Source of the DNA: Lepturacanthus savala
Taxonomy: Eukaryota > Chordata > Actinopteri > Scombriformes > Trichiuridae
Assembly (NCBI GenBank): GCA_030544235.1
Contig: CM060472.1
Location: 21,586,654 to 21,650,653 of the forward strand
Length of the DNA stretch: 64,000 nt
Direction: 5' to 3'
Shown here: positions 24,901 to 36,300 of the stretch, in pieces
Position numbering within the stretch: position 1 is the first letter of the stretch
Layout: every line of letters starts with the position of its first letter
Made by a program: the position numbers and the translations under genes
The notes under the pieces: generated by a model
Database searches by the model: none
Told to the model about the DNA's origin: nothing
Seen by the model: only the letters and a program-made list of their open reading frames with translations

Positions 24901-25270
24901 TATCCAAAATCGTGTTTAAGTTAAATTGAATATAATAAAACATTACATAGTTGCTAAGTGCTGTTTGTAAGACGTTAAAATACTTTATTCCTGCTCGTGG
25001 AATATATTTGTTAAATGCACTCAAGTTTATCATTTTGGTTTTTAAGTCAAAACGTCTCGGCTGTGAGTGTGAAATGATTTCTATTGGCTGTGCACTGACT
25101 AGGGACAGTAGTGAGCAAGATTAATGCTCTTCTCCTTTCCAGATTAATAGAAACATTCTTCTTTTGTTCTTATAGGTCAAACTTCTAGTTCTTCAACAGC
25201 CTACTCGCCCTCTCACACAGAGACTAGTTCTTCAGATGTCCCACTGATTCACACTTTCGTGAGAACATGA
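21972..25270 (+). CDS. kdf1: Keratinocyte differentiation factor 1
   Basis: KDF1 restrains proliferation and promotes differentiation of epidermal progenitors. Coding exons 21972-22890, 22977-23063 and 25176-25270 join in frame to 366 residues (human about 398). Recognition rests on the N-terminal SETIGFIPGSADPP (human ESITFISGSAEP) and the core LIAKKLLELYSEYQIEELA, ARCTSDSVFL and LVRGIIRISTRKS (about residues 206-273), the best conserved part of the family. Residues 84-114 hold a cluster of seven cysteines in a hydrophobic setting (CAPPCSC...C...C...C...C), matching a Cys-rich segment in mammals. The C-terminus is SSSDVPLIHTFVRT. The exon 2 acceptor is a less common AAG. The gene is head-to-head with zdhhc18. 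A poly(A) signal at 27073 may belong to it, implying a 1.8-kb 3' UTR. Confidence 0.92.
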
Positions 25271-27078
25271 TTCCTGCTCCGTGTTGGCAGTCGATGCTTG
25301 AATTTGTCACGCCGCGTCCACAAGGTCACATACGGGACGTTGAAAGGGGACACCACTCGCACAGGAGTCTCTGGCTTGGCCGAGCTCTTTGTACCATAGA
25401 GACCAAGGTTTGCTCTGAGGGGGGAAAAAATGTGAAAAGTCACATTGTCTGAAGGACTCTACTGAACTCAGGGCTCTGTGTGTAGATATTTATGGTTGAT
25501 AAATATTTTATGTATATTTGAAGGATTGTTAGGCTGAGTTTGCCAACATGCAGATATCACCAGTATCTTTTAATTGTATCCCGATTAAAACCATCCCCTC
25601 TTTCTTGAAGGAGAACTAAGTTATCCTCATAAAACCTTACTCTTTTGTGCAAAGGACATTTGGATTGTAGAAAAAACATTTTTTGGCACATTTCATTATC
25701 TTATTATCATTTAATTTTATTCTATTCGTTGTGATTTTTCCGTGTATTTCATTGCTTTTATTTGTATGTTTTTGTATCGCTTGTTTGCAGTTTGTGATCT
25801 TTGATTAGTTATTTTTCAGAAATGACGTCCTGATAGTTTTGATAATTTGACATAGTGTCAAATAATGAAGGTGAGTAGTTTTATATGGAGGATCAAAAAC
25901 CTGCAATGATGGCGCTGGTTCGGTTGGATTTTTCTTTTTTTATGTGACCCACATTGCTGATTCAATGAAAGAATCGTACAAAATGAATGAAAGGAAACAA
26001 AATGAGAATTCGGGGTGACGATCAAGCTATGTTTTGTTTTTTTTTTTAAAACATGACAAAACCACCAAGTTCTCACTCATCCATAGAAGTTTATCCAAAA
26101 AAAGCACCTACTTATTCTACATAATTCCTTTTATCTGAAATTTTACGCTTTCCTCAGTGGACGATATGTTGCATAATGTCCTAATGAACCTAAGAATTAG
26201 GTTCCTTTTTTTATCACTTGTGCCTTTTAAGATTTTCAGTGTCAATGTGGGGAAAAAAGCAGGTTGTCGTTTGTGTCATAAGATGAAGTGGACTGTAGCT
26301 GTATGTCCAACTCCAATTTAAATCATGTCATTGAAGATGATTAATTGCAGCTAGACTAGGAGTGTGTTATAATGTAAATCACTCAGCCATTAGTGATGTT
26401 AACACACACCGACTCATGAAGTGAATGTCTGTTTTTCCTTCCCAACTGCGTATTTGCTCTTGATGGGAATTTTGCCAGCTGACTCAGTGGAATTCATTCA
26501 GCTCTGTGCCTTATTTATCAGCACTAGCTTATGGATACTGTAGGTCGTGGACCTTGTTGTAGTTAGTTAATACACTCAGGTAGATAAATGTATGCTGTAA
26601 CTGTCCAGATGACACATTTTTCCTGCTTTTGTTACCTATGATCCATCCCCTATGTTCCACCTATATATGTTGATTTAGTGCAATGAATGAACTACTTATT
26701 GCCTTGAGGTAAATACTCCGAGTTAAATAATGTAGCACTATAGTGTCTTTATAGTGTGCTGGGAATTTGGTTGCAGCAGTGCTTATAATAAGACGGTCTG
26801 AAACTAGTTGTTGTGGTTCGCACCAAGACAATTCAGTAACTGCATTTCTTATTTCACTGAAGTGCTTAAATTGCCTGATTATCAAAATCGTTTTTGTTTT
26901 TTTATTCACGTGATATTTTCTCAGAAGGTTTCTTAAAAACAAAACAAAGCACAATGCTCGGGTTTTTTCATCAAGGGAAACATACTTTATATTTTCATAT
27001 ATAAGTGTGCGTTTGTAGATTCGTATGTGAACATTAACCCATCTTAAAAAAAAGTTATCTCAATGTAAAAACAATAAA
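25271..27078 (+). other. Probable kdf1 3' UTR and spacer
   Basis: No coding exon is seen. AATAAA occurs at 27073-27078 and ATTAAA near 25583. The region is AT-rich and free of obvious transposons, consistent with a long 3' UTR, but its end cannot be fixed from sequence alone. Confidence 0.4.
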
Positions 27079-27240
27079 TGAAGTACAACAAAAGAGATGT
27101 TGTTCTTGTTCTTTGCCACATGCGGCCACATGAGGGAGCCACAATTGCAAACATTTTAAGGTCAGGTCATGTTGCTTTTTCAAATGCACCTCCATTAAGA
27201 CACATGGAGTCATAGGAATATTGACTTAATCGATAGTTAA

Positions 27241-27694
27241 TCAAGCTGAAGATGATATTAAGTTTCTGTCCTCCACATGCAGGAGGCAGCTGATTTCTCG
27301 GAGAGCTGCCAGGGCCTCCTGTCTGAGGGCTTCAACCAACAGCACTGCACTCAAACCTTTGGCGGCTATAAGGTTCTGTTTAAACTCGTGTCCGACAAGT
27401 TAATAAGCAAAAGTACAAGTTCAACATGTTTTACCTGGGTTAAACAAAACCGCAGCCTTCAGGTGAGTGTATTCCTTCAGGATGAGATCCAGGCGAGTTC
27501 TCAAGTTGTAGACTCCAGCAGGAGTTGGTTGTTCGGCCTCCCTTTTCAGTGAGTCCTGATCTGAGCAGGACCTGTCTAAGGATGCTTGAAGTTGCCACGT
27601 CCGTGTCTTCATTGGTGGTGATGGTGTGTCGACACTGTTCCTGGTAACCAGAGCAGGTGCTGTTTGTAATCGTGCCTTCCAGAGGAGTCATCAT
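27241..27694 (-). pseudogene. nr0b2: Decayed nr0b2 (SHP) nuclear receptor relic
   Basis: Minus-strand text matches the ligand-binding domain of the orphan receptor SHP. SSILRQVLL corresponds to human PSILKKILL; EQPTPAGV, KEYTHLKAAVLFNP and KGLSAVLLVEALRQEAL correspond to QPSLAAV, KEYACLKGTILFNP and PGLQAASHIGHLQQEAH. A donor directly after LFNP (about 27437) falls exactly at the intron position conserved in NR0B genes; the intron seems shrunk to about 60-70 bp. Breaks: the frame shifts near 27545, about four residues are missing before KEY, the frame ends at 27241 soon after ALREIS so the C-terminal LBD helices and AF-2 are absent, and the N-terminal half is not recognisable. Position next to kdf1 and near nudc matches the human order. 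A live gene with sequencing errors is less likely, because several independent lesions exist. Confidence 0.68.
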
Positions 27695-27699
27695 AGAAG

Positions 27700-28736
27700 A
27701 GGAGACCTAAAGAAACAATAAGCTGCAGACAGCATGAACAGTGTCACACAACTCCACGAGCTCGGCCTGTATTTATCCACAATGTCACCTGTTCGGCCTT
27801 GACCCTCTTTTTTTTAAATGCCTAGCAGTGAGAACAAAAGAGAGAGCGACTCTGGTCTTCGCATCCAGACACAACTAGGCCGTCTCCACATGGAGGTGAT
27901 GAGGCTAGATAAATTCAGCAGGCTAAAGGACATTTTATCATGTTTACCTCAGTCATTAACTCAGCCTGTACCAAATCTATCAAAGACTGACGGGGTCAAG
28001 TTCACCATGCATAAAAGGAAGCATTTACTTTTTAAAAGAGCTTCTGAAGATTCCAGCTGTGCGACGTTAGTTCCAGAAGAAGATTTGTAGCTTATCGCCA
28101 CGAATTCTGTCTCAGAGGTCCACCTGACCATTGGTTAGTTTTCTTTTACAGTGGTGTGCAAAAGTGTTTTTGCACGTTTGTCTCACACGGATCAGTTTCA
28201 GATCATCAAACAAATTTAAATATTAGTCAACAGAAATGGACACAAAATGCAGTTTTTAAATGAAGGTTTTCATACCTATTAAGATGCACATCTTTACATG
28301 CCTTTTTGCTTAGTTGTCTTCAAAAATCATAGCTTTTGAAAATCTTTAACTCAATTCTGTTCATTTTTTGTTACTTTCAGCTGAGGAAACTGCAAACTGG
28401 GGCATGTACTATTGGACGACACTTTCTCTACTTAAAGGATGATTTTTTTTTTTTTTTTAGCGAAGTAAAGTTAGATAGAAGTGAGGTTTGAGGTGCATAT
28501 TTTATAATATCAATCCTACAGCAGCATTTCTTTCAGTGGTAAGTGGTACTGGTGAAATGTGCATATTAATTTATTTACAAGTACTGTAATTAACTGCAGT
28601 GTTTAAGTAGATAGATACTTTACTTTGATACTACGGCAATTTGACAGCTGCTACTTTACAAATTAGAATTTTGTATTAAAAATATGTGATCACTACAAAA
28701 TATGATGCATTACTATTTATTAAAGGATATGTCCAC
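27700..28736. other. Spacer with one unexplained plus-strand ORF
   Basis: The only notable item is an open frame at 27818-28090 (plus), preceded by a pyrimidine tract and TAG, with a fairly protein-like reading (LDKFSRLKDILSCLPQ, KHLLFKRASEDSS). No family was recognised and no partner exons were found, so it is not called as a gene. Confidence 0.3.
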
Positions 28737-29704
28737 AGTTTAATGTCTGATGTAAATCAACAAACAAATTAATATTTTTAAATTGTGTTTTTATTGCTAT
28801 ATTCATTCCTCCTAATAATCCTTCAGTCGTAATTTTTAAAAAAAAGTACAAAAATATAAAAAGGTAGTTCAATTTCAAATTAAACCATGCAAATAAAAAA
28901 TATGTCATCATATTCCTGAAGTGATGATGATGATGATCAGTTGCAGGTGAATTTACAGCAGGAGTCACAATTTTCTGGCATTTTTACTTAGAGGGTCGGG
29001 AGCTGAAACGTTTGGGAACCACTGCTTTAAACTACTGATGTTTTCTCTTTGTGTGAACAAATGTGAACAACTAGGTTTATGTTCATGTGCAGCACCCTCC
29101 ACAGGACAATGATTGATAGGGAATATCAGGATGGATGCATGTGTAAATCAACCAAACTTAAGATCTTGATGTCTCTATTTGTTTCTTTTTTTATGAGTCA
29201 ACATTGTTGTTGTTTTTTTACATAAACATGTTCACACCCTGGACCAAAAAAATGTTTGGTCTCTATAATGATCAGATATTATTAGAACATATGGGTGACT
29301 CAGCTTTCAGCTCAAGGAAATAATCAGGATATTTACATGACTTCCTGTAACTGCAAAACCTGTTTGTTCACCTCCTCATAAAAGTCAAAGACTAAAGATT
29401 AGACCTAATAGTCTTCATGATCTCACTTAAACTTGCAAAGAACATTTTTCAGAAATACTTCAATTAAAAAAGGGAGGTAAATCAGCTTTAAGATTTGGGA
29501 TCATTTATCACTGCACACAACTTCATATATCATATTACTGTGCATTTGTAAAATTTTCTGAGCATCATTTCATTTACTTATTGTCCAAACTGATCATATA
29601 CAAAAGTCTATTATCTGACATAGGGGCAAGAGGTTCGTAAGTTTCTCTGTGGTGTCCTGAGTCTATGTGGTGTTTTTCTATTACATCTGACTTTTCATAC
29701 TTTA

Positions 29705-29716
29705 GGTTTCGTTTCT
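29705..29716 (-). promoter_or_regulatory. ISRE-like element 1 (unit A)
   Basis: Minus-strand AGAAACGAAACC fits the interferon-stimulated response element core GAAANNGAAAC. It lies about 90 bp upstream of the exon 1a donor and just upstream of a TTTAAA TATA-like box near 29738. Confidence 0.6.
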
Positions 29717-29750
29717 AAAAACTCCACCCTGTATTTGGTTTAAATGCAAG

Positions 29751-29762
29751 GAAAAAGAAACC
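29751..29762 (+). promoter_or_regulatory. ISRE-like element 2 (unit A)
   Basis: GAAAAAGAAACC fits GAAANNGAAAC on the plus strand. It lies 35-46 bp after the first ISRE-like motif and close to the presumed transcription start of exon 1a. In unit B the same place is altered by an insertion of further GAAAC repeats. Confidence 0.5.
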
Positions 29763-29805
29763 AAAACGGCACAACTGTACTGCACTTCATCTTGAACACA
29801 TCAAG
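29763..29805 (+). other. Alternative non-coding first exon 1a
   Basis: Ends ACACATCAAG followed by the strong donor GTAAGT. The start is approximate. Splicing to the acceptor at 30389 places AAG directly before the ATG of the E2/U-box gene. Confidence 0.55.
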
Positions 29806-30125
29806 GTAAGTTTGTCCAACCTAAATAATTATAGACCAGTTTTATGTCTAATGTAAATCAACAAACAAATTAATATTTTTAAATTGTTTTTTTATTGCTG
29901 TATTCATTCCTCCTAATAATCCTTCAGTCGTAATTTTAAAAAGTACATAAATATAAAAAAGTAGTTCAATTTCAAATTAAACCATGCAAATAAAAAATAT
30001 GTCATCAGATTCCTGAAGTGATGATGATGATGATCAGGTGCAGGTGAATTTACAGAAGGAGTCACAATTTTCTGGCATTTTTACTTGGAGGGTAAGTTGG
30101 AACTCAGCTGGCTTTTCATACTTTA

Positions 30126-30137
30126 GGTTTCGTTTCT
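30126..30137 (-). promoter_or_regulatory. ISRE-like element 3 (unit B)
   Basis: Exact duplicate of the AGAAACGAAACC element in unit A. Downstream, 30169-30205 carries additional GAAACC/GAAA half-sites before exon 1b. Confidence 0.6.
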
Positions 30138-30205
30138 AAAAGCTCCACCCTGTATTTGCTTTAAATGCAAGAAACCAATAACGAAACCAAAAAGAAATAA
30201 AGAAA

Positions 30206-30250
30206 CCAAAACGGCACAACTGTACTGCACTTCATCTTGAACACATCAAG
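30206..30250 (+). other. Alternative non-coding first exon 1b
   Basis: Near-identical to exon 1a and ends ACACATCAAG followed by donor GTGAGT. The start is approximate. It lies only 139 bp upstream of the first coding exon. Confidence 0.55.
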
Positions 30251-30389
30251 GTGAGTTTGTCCAATCTAAATAATTATAGACCAACTAAACAGCTTGAATC
30301 ACTTTCAGTTACCATCTTCCTATATTATGAATGGTAATGATTGCATTTGGAATGTGTGTGAATATGTTTATTTTATTTTGCTTCTTTAG

Positions 30390-33300
30390 ATGGACTCGAT
30401 TTTCAACCTATTACAGAAGCACAGACTCCAGACCTACTACAACAAGTTTGTAGAGTTAGGCGTGAAAGATGAAAGAGATTTCCTCGATAGCGTAACAGAA
30501 GCAGACTTAAACAACCTAGGTAAGAGTTTTGGATCTGAACAGTTTAAGAAAGCATGTAACAGCTGTTTCCTGAATTAATCAATATTAGTTATTATATACG
30601 TCATCCGGTTAATCTAACTTAGGTAAAATTAGAAATATTTATATATTACAAATACAAATGCAAAAGTTTGCTGTTTCAATATTTGAAATTCAGATAAACC
30701 AATATATTTCCAAACAGGATTCAGTCAAATGGAAAGAAATCGGTTTTCTAAAATGCAAACCGACATCAGAAGACTCAGAGCTCCAACACCCCGAGCTGAG
30801 CATCCTGTGCAAAAGTCAACGCAGTCATTCTCTCTGCAGTACACGTATCCCAAATGTCCTGAACCAAAACATATCACAGGTAAGCTGTTCACGTAATACA
30901 AGGCCTGTTTTTAATCATTAAGCTTTTAATAGAAAAAACGTTGGTTGCGCAAAACCTCAAAAAGTCCCTCTTGTTGCTGCCGAAGTCCAACATGACACGA
31001 AGCAGCAGGTGGAGCTTAGATTTTAGATATAGTGGAGGTACTGGTGTCATTTCTTTTTTAGAGGCCTTAGAGGAAGTTCTACTAGATTTTTTCAGCAATA
31101 ATTCATAACTGCACCATCCTCATTATCATTTTGGTCTAATTTTGTCAGGATATTTGTTGGAATAATGTATGACTACTTTAAAGAGAATTAAATAGATTTC
31201 TTTTAAGATGATTCACAGGTTTTATCCAATTCCAATCATTCCAATCATTATTTACAGAACATTAAGATATCAATGTCAACTCCACCTTTTGCAGGGATCA
31301 AAGTGAAATACTTGTGCACTTGTGCCCTCATACCAAGTAAATTTGGACTAACCTGTCCAGATGTATTGTCTTCGTATATCTTTTATTTACCCTGACTTTG
31401 CATTGAAGTCAGAAAATGTGTTATTTGGTTTTGTTAACCATGACAAGAACTTTAACTTTGAGTTTTATTTCATAAATCTAATTATATTTTTAATTATATA
31501 TTTATATAATTAATTATATTTTATGCAGATATGGATCCAGAACAAAACACAGTTGAAGATCTGATGATGAGGATCTGTTTCAGTGAAAATATAGATCCAT
31601 CCAAAGGCGTCTGTCTCTACACGGTGGACGGGATGCCTCTGACTGATGATCCATTCTTCAACACATGTAAGGTGACTTAGTGCCAAGGATTTAAAATAAA
31701 TGTGATGTTCAGTGAAGGAATACTAGGTATATAATATATATATATATAACAGAACACAATATTTAAAATGGTTGTCTTGATTATGTGTTATCTGCAGGGT
31801 CTTTACAGGACCGACATATTAAGAACGGTGATGAAATCTATGCAATATTTACACCAAAGGAGAATCTGAATACACTTCCTCTAAATACAATAAGACCGGT
31901 TATTGAGACCAATGGAGCACAAACAGTTCGGTGCCATGTCATGCTCAAGGTGAAGTGATGCACTGTAATCTGTTTAATCCTGTTCTCTCAACATAGCAGC
32001 ATAGGAGTCTTGTGAATTCTTGTTACGCCACATTGTGTGTAGATATTTTTTTCAAAACTAAGAATCACAGGCTCTAAATTCATCAAAATTTGACCCAGAA
32101 TCTGAAAGGAAACAGATTTAAACTGCTAAATGTATTGTATGAATTCAACAGAGACAAATCTATTGATATTAGAAAAATTCTGCATGAATAATTATTGGTG
32201 CTTTCACACAATATTTACATAATGAGAACATCATGCCATATTATCATATCAAGATATCCAAAATCATAGATGATATCTAGTCTCATATCATGTTATCAAT
32301 ATATTGCACAGCCCTAATTATGAAGGGGTTTTCTAATGGTCAGTTAGACATGAGGAGTACTTGTTTTAAGACAGGTAAAAAAACGAACAAAAAAATGTTG
32401 GAATTATACTGGAAAGAGTTCATTGAAGTGCCATCTTAGATACCTACAACACATGTTTTGATTTGTAGTTCAATTCTCCCATTGACCACAACTCTAGCTT
32501 GATGTCATTGTCTATTTAAATCCCTAACTTACCTCTAACTTGTATTTGTGGTTTAATACAGGGAGACTTTGAGGTGACTGTGAACCTGGCAAGTGACACA
32601 ATAGCTAATTTGAAGAACAAGCTTGCAAATGCAAGTGGAATCCCAGCACATGTTCTTCACTACAAGTAATTCTTATTAATATATGTTGATAGTGCAGCAA
32701 ATTATCGTCATGCATGGATAGTAACACTTTCTGACACTGATCTTCAACAGTAACACTTTATTCTGTTTGTTCATGTGCCTACTCAACACATTTTCAGAGG
32801 TGAAGGTGGTGGTGGCAACACATTAGAAAGTTGTGGAATCTCAGAGGAGTCAACAGTGCACTTCTCACTGTCCTCGTTTGCTGAGGAGGTTCCAAACATG
32901 AGGGAATTCTTCAGTAATGATGTTGTTCCCTCTGTGCAACAAAGCCCCAAAGGAATCAGTGTCTTCCTGTCATCACTTTATGTCATTGTAAGCCATGTTT
33001 CATGTTATATTGTTATATACTCATTATTTTACCCCTCACTTATTTGTCTACTTATTTCTATTTATTTCCTTTTTAAAATGAATGTATTGTTATCATTACA
33101 GTTGATATAACCTAGTAAAAAGACCTTATGGATTAAGACCATTAAGTTATTTACAGCATCTCAGAGGTCTTTTCTGTCAAAATTGTGCTGTTGCTGATGT
33201 TTTTGCTTGTTGAGATCTTAGTATATTATACTAACTATAATATTACTGTTTATGTTTTAAATTATCATGTCACAGTTGTGCTTTAGATTAATTTGGGACT

Positions 33301-36300
33301 ATATTTTCCTCCAGAAACACAATGCTGCAGTGCATCAACACAAGAATTTGATTGGCTACATACGAAAACTAACTGGATGCAGCCCTCTGGCCCAAAGTTT
33401 GTATCAGTTACTCCTGAAGAATCAATTCCTGTCCAGGACTCAAAAGGTAAACAATAAAACATGTTGTAATATTAATGACATCAACTGGTGGAAATTAGTG
33501 TTTTAAAGTACTTTTCACATGAACCTAGATGCATTTTAGGCCACATTCTTTTTTAACTTAGGCAGCATAAATTTTGATATGCTTTGTTTTCTTACAATCA
33601 TAGATTTCAGTGGTTGAAGGCTTGTACACACTCTTTAGAGAACTTTTGCCAAAGCTTGGAGCAAAACAAGGAGGAAAGACCATTGAGGACAATGATGTCT
33701 TTGAGAACTCCACATACTGCTGGGCAGATCTCATGGCACAATCAAAGGTATTTTAAAATCAAGTCTCAATTCGCATAGGTGTTGAGATATCCAGCTATTC
33801 TGAAACCTTTTTGGGGGTGCAAGAATTTCTATTAGGCCTATACATGGTTTTCTGTGAGCTATTCAAGAGAAGCACATACAATTTCACACCACAGATCATG
33901 TCACTTATTAAAACGCCCACCCTGTCACATTACCTACCTGTTTTTGAGTGACTTTTGTTCTTTTTAGAATTCCACATTCACAAAATAACAAGTTACATTG
34001 AAATAGGAGTCTTGGTCAGAGACATGAAGCAAAGATAATTTTGCCTTTATCTTTATTACCCATTTTCAATCCATCTCATAGATAAAATATGAGTCATGAC
34101 CTGTAACATGGGCGGTTCAAGTCCTTGAGCTGGGAACTTTCTGTATGGAGTTCTTCCTGTGTCTGCATAGGTTTTCTCCAGGTTCTCCGACTTCCTCCCA
34201 CAGTCCAAAAACATGCTGAGGTTAATTGGAGACCAATTAATTGCCCATAGGTGAATGGTGTGTGTGCCCCACGATAGGCTGGAAACCTGTGTGTATTCCT
34301 GCCTCTTACCTGTAATGCGCTGGGATTGGCTCCAGCAGACAGCAGACTGTCCTGTAACACTGTTATTATAGGAAAGTGATACACACTTCAACAGTATTAC
34401 TGCTTAGTGTCTCTTAGTGTCTGTTATTACGCCGTTAATTATTCTGACAGAAAGAGACAGCAGACCATGAGGATTACGCACCAGTTGCTCTGATATCTGA
34501 AGACAACAAGCGTTTCTGTGATCCAGTCACTCTACCAGGAATACCCGGGATCCTGGAAAAAGCACATGTGCTGCAGAAAATCAAAGGTGAAAAATTATAT
34601 ATACCTAAAATGGCTTAAAATTATATTAGTAAATTAACATGTACATATTTTGCAAACCATGTACCAATTGGTTTTCTTATTATGAAGCGATTGTGAAATT
34701 TAGCTTCAACATTACTAGAAAAGATGAAATGGGGGGGTCTACCAACAAAATGTTAACTGGTTCTTTGCTGAGATGTATATCACAGTGTTTGATACTGAAA
34801 CAAATATATGTGAAAAATATTTTGGTTGATCAAGTCCAACTTGGTCATTACATCTCCTTCCAATATTAAATAACTTTTCATTTCAATTTTCAGTGAATCA
34901 TTAAATTTGTTAGTATCATATTTTTCTATATCTTTGTAAAGATGGAGAGAAGATTCCAAACTGTACTGAAGCAGTTTTACGAGAGAGTTCCCTCAAGAGA
35001 CACACTGGCACTGAGAAGATTTTACTCAGTATTCATCCTTCAATTACAACATACTATCTGTGGATTTTTCATGATAGTGTGACTGCTAAGAAGTATGTGA
35101 TATTAAATTCCATGGTTATGAATTATAAAATATCTTTTATTTATTTATTTAATATAAATACCATAGACTGTATACAAAGCTTTGTCATATGGATTTCTAT
35201 GCTTGACATAATAGACAGTATGGTATGCTATGCTACTTAAACACATTTAATTATGATTTATGAGTAATAAAATATTCAACCTGTCTGAATCCCCTTATGT
35301 TGTTGTTTTTTGTTTTTTTTGCAATCACAGCTTTCACCTAAATTCTGAGAAGACATTTGGGAGCATGGCAGCGGAACTGAAAGCTTTCCCTCTTCTCAAC
35401 GTGACTCCACCTCTGCTTTTGAAAGACCTTGGATTACAAGACTCATGTCTTGTTTTCTTGAGTGAAGGTACTGCATAAATCAGAAAGCTATGCCTAGACA
35501 AATGACTATACAAAATTATGTTGTTGTAGTTTCAGGCAGTATTATTATCCCATAAGATTATCCTTTTCATATAAGAAATATGTATTTTTTCCTTTGCAGA
35601 CAATCTTGGTGTTTATCTGCAAAAGAATAAGGCAGCACCTGCAATCATTGAGGTGTATGACTGTCTGTCTGGCAAAGTCAAACAGGTGGATGTGGATGTA
35701 TTGGCAAAACAGTACGTATCTTAATTGCATGTAGTATAGGTAAAATCAAGATGTGATAATACAAAACAAATCTACTATAATATTGTGTATTTATTAAAAA
35801 TGACTGCACATCTTCATTTGAAAGTCACCCCTAAACTATAAAATTGATATAAATAGATAGAATATAATAAAAATAACTATAAAGTATCTTATAAAAATGT
35901 GGCTTTTGCATTAAGAATGCATAGAGACATATCACAGCAATGTACAGTGTGACCCAATTATAAGAATATTACAGTCAATAGAAAGTCTAATCCTATACAC
36001 TTTTTCATATCTCATCCATCCTAACATCTCACCCTAACATCACCCATCCATCTTACACCATAACACAGCATATAATTGTCCAACTTTCTTGCAGAACTGG
36101 TGACCACAGGGATGACCAATCCTTTGTCACAACCAGGACTCCTAAAGAGGCTATTATGGTAATAATAATTGTTTCCTACTCCACATATTATAATGAAGCC
36201 AGTATTAGCAGATATAAACTGATTAAGGAAGATGAACAAGCTCCCTGCTTGCTCATCTTCCTTAATCAGTAAAATACAAAACCTGTGTTCAATCAAGATT

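Larger units (their letters stand above)
28737..29838 (+). repeat. Tandem promoter duplication, unit A
   Basis: Unit A begins with text ATGTAAATCAACAAAC and ends with CTAAATAATTATAGACCAG. Both ends and about 400 bp of content recur in unit B, which starts where A stops. Unit A contains an extra segment of about 690 bp (roughly 28998-29690) absent from B. That segment includes a hAT-like half end (GGGAACCACTG near 29023), so it may be an insertion in A or a deletion in B. Confidence 0.8.
29838..30284 (+). repeat. Tandem promoter duplication, unit B
   Basis: Second copy of the block: 29838-30093 matches 28737-28997, and 30112-30284 matches 29691-29838. It includes the ISRE-like motif and first exon with donor. 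The two copies are closely similar over hundreds of bases, so the duplication is fairly recent. Confidence 0.8.

Noticed and set aside
27277..27552. Plus-strand ORF bounded by good-looking AG and CAG|GTGAGT sites, resembling an internal exon
   Set aside because: It is antisense to the nr0b2 relic, whose minus-strand text matches a known family; the plus-strand reading matches nothing.
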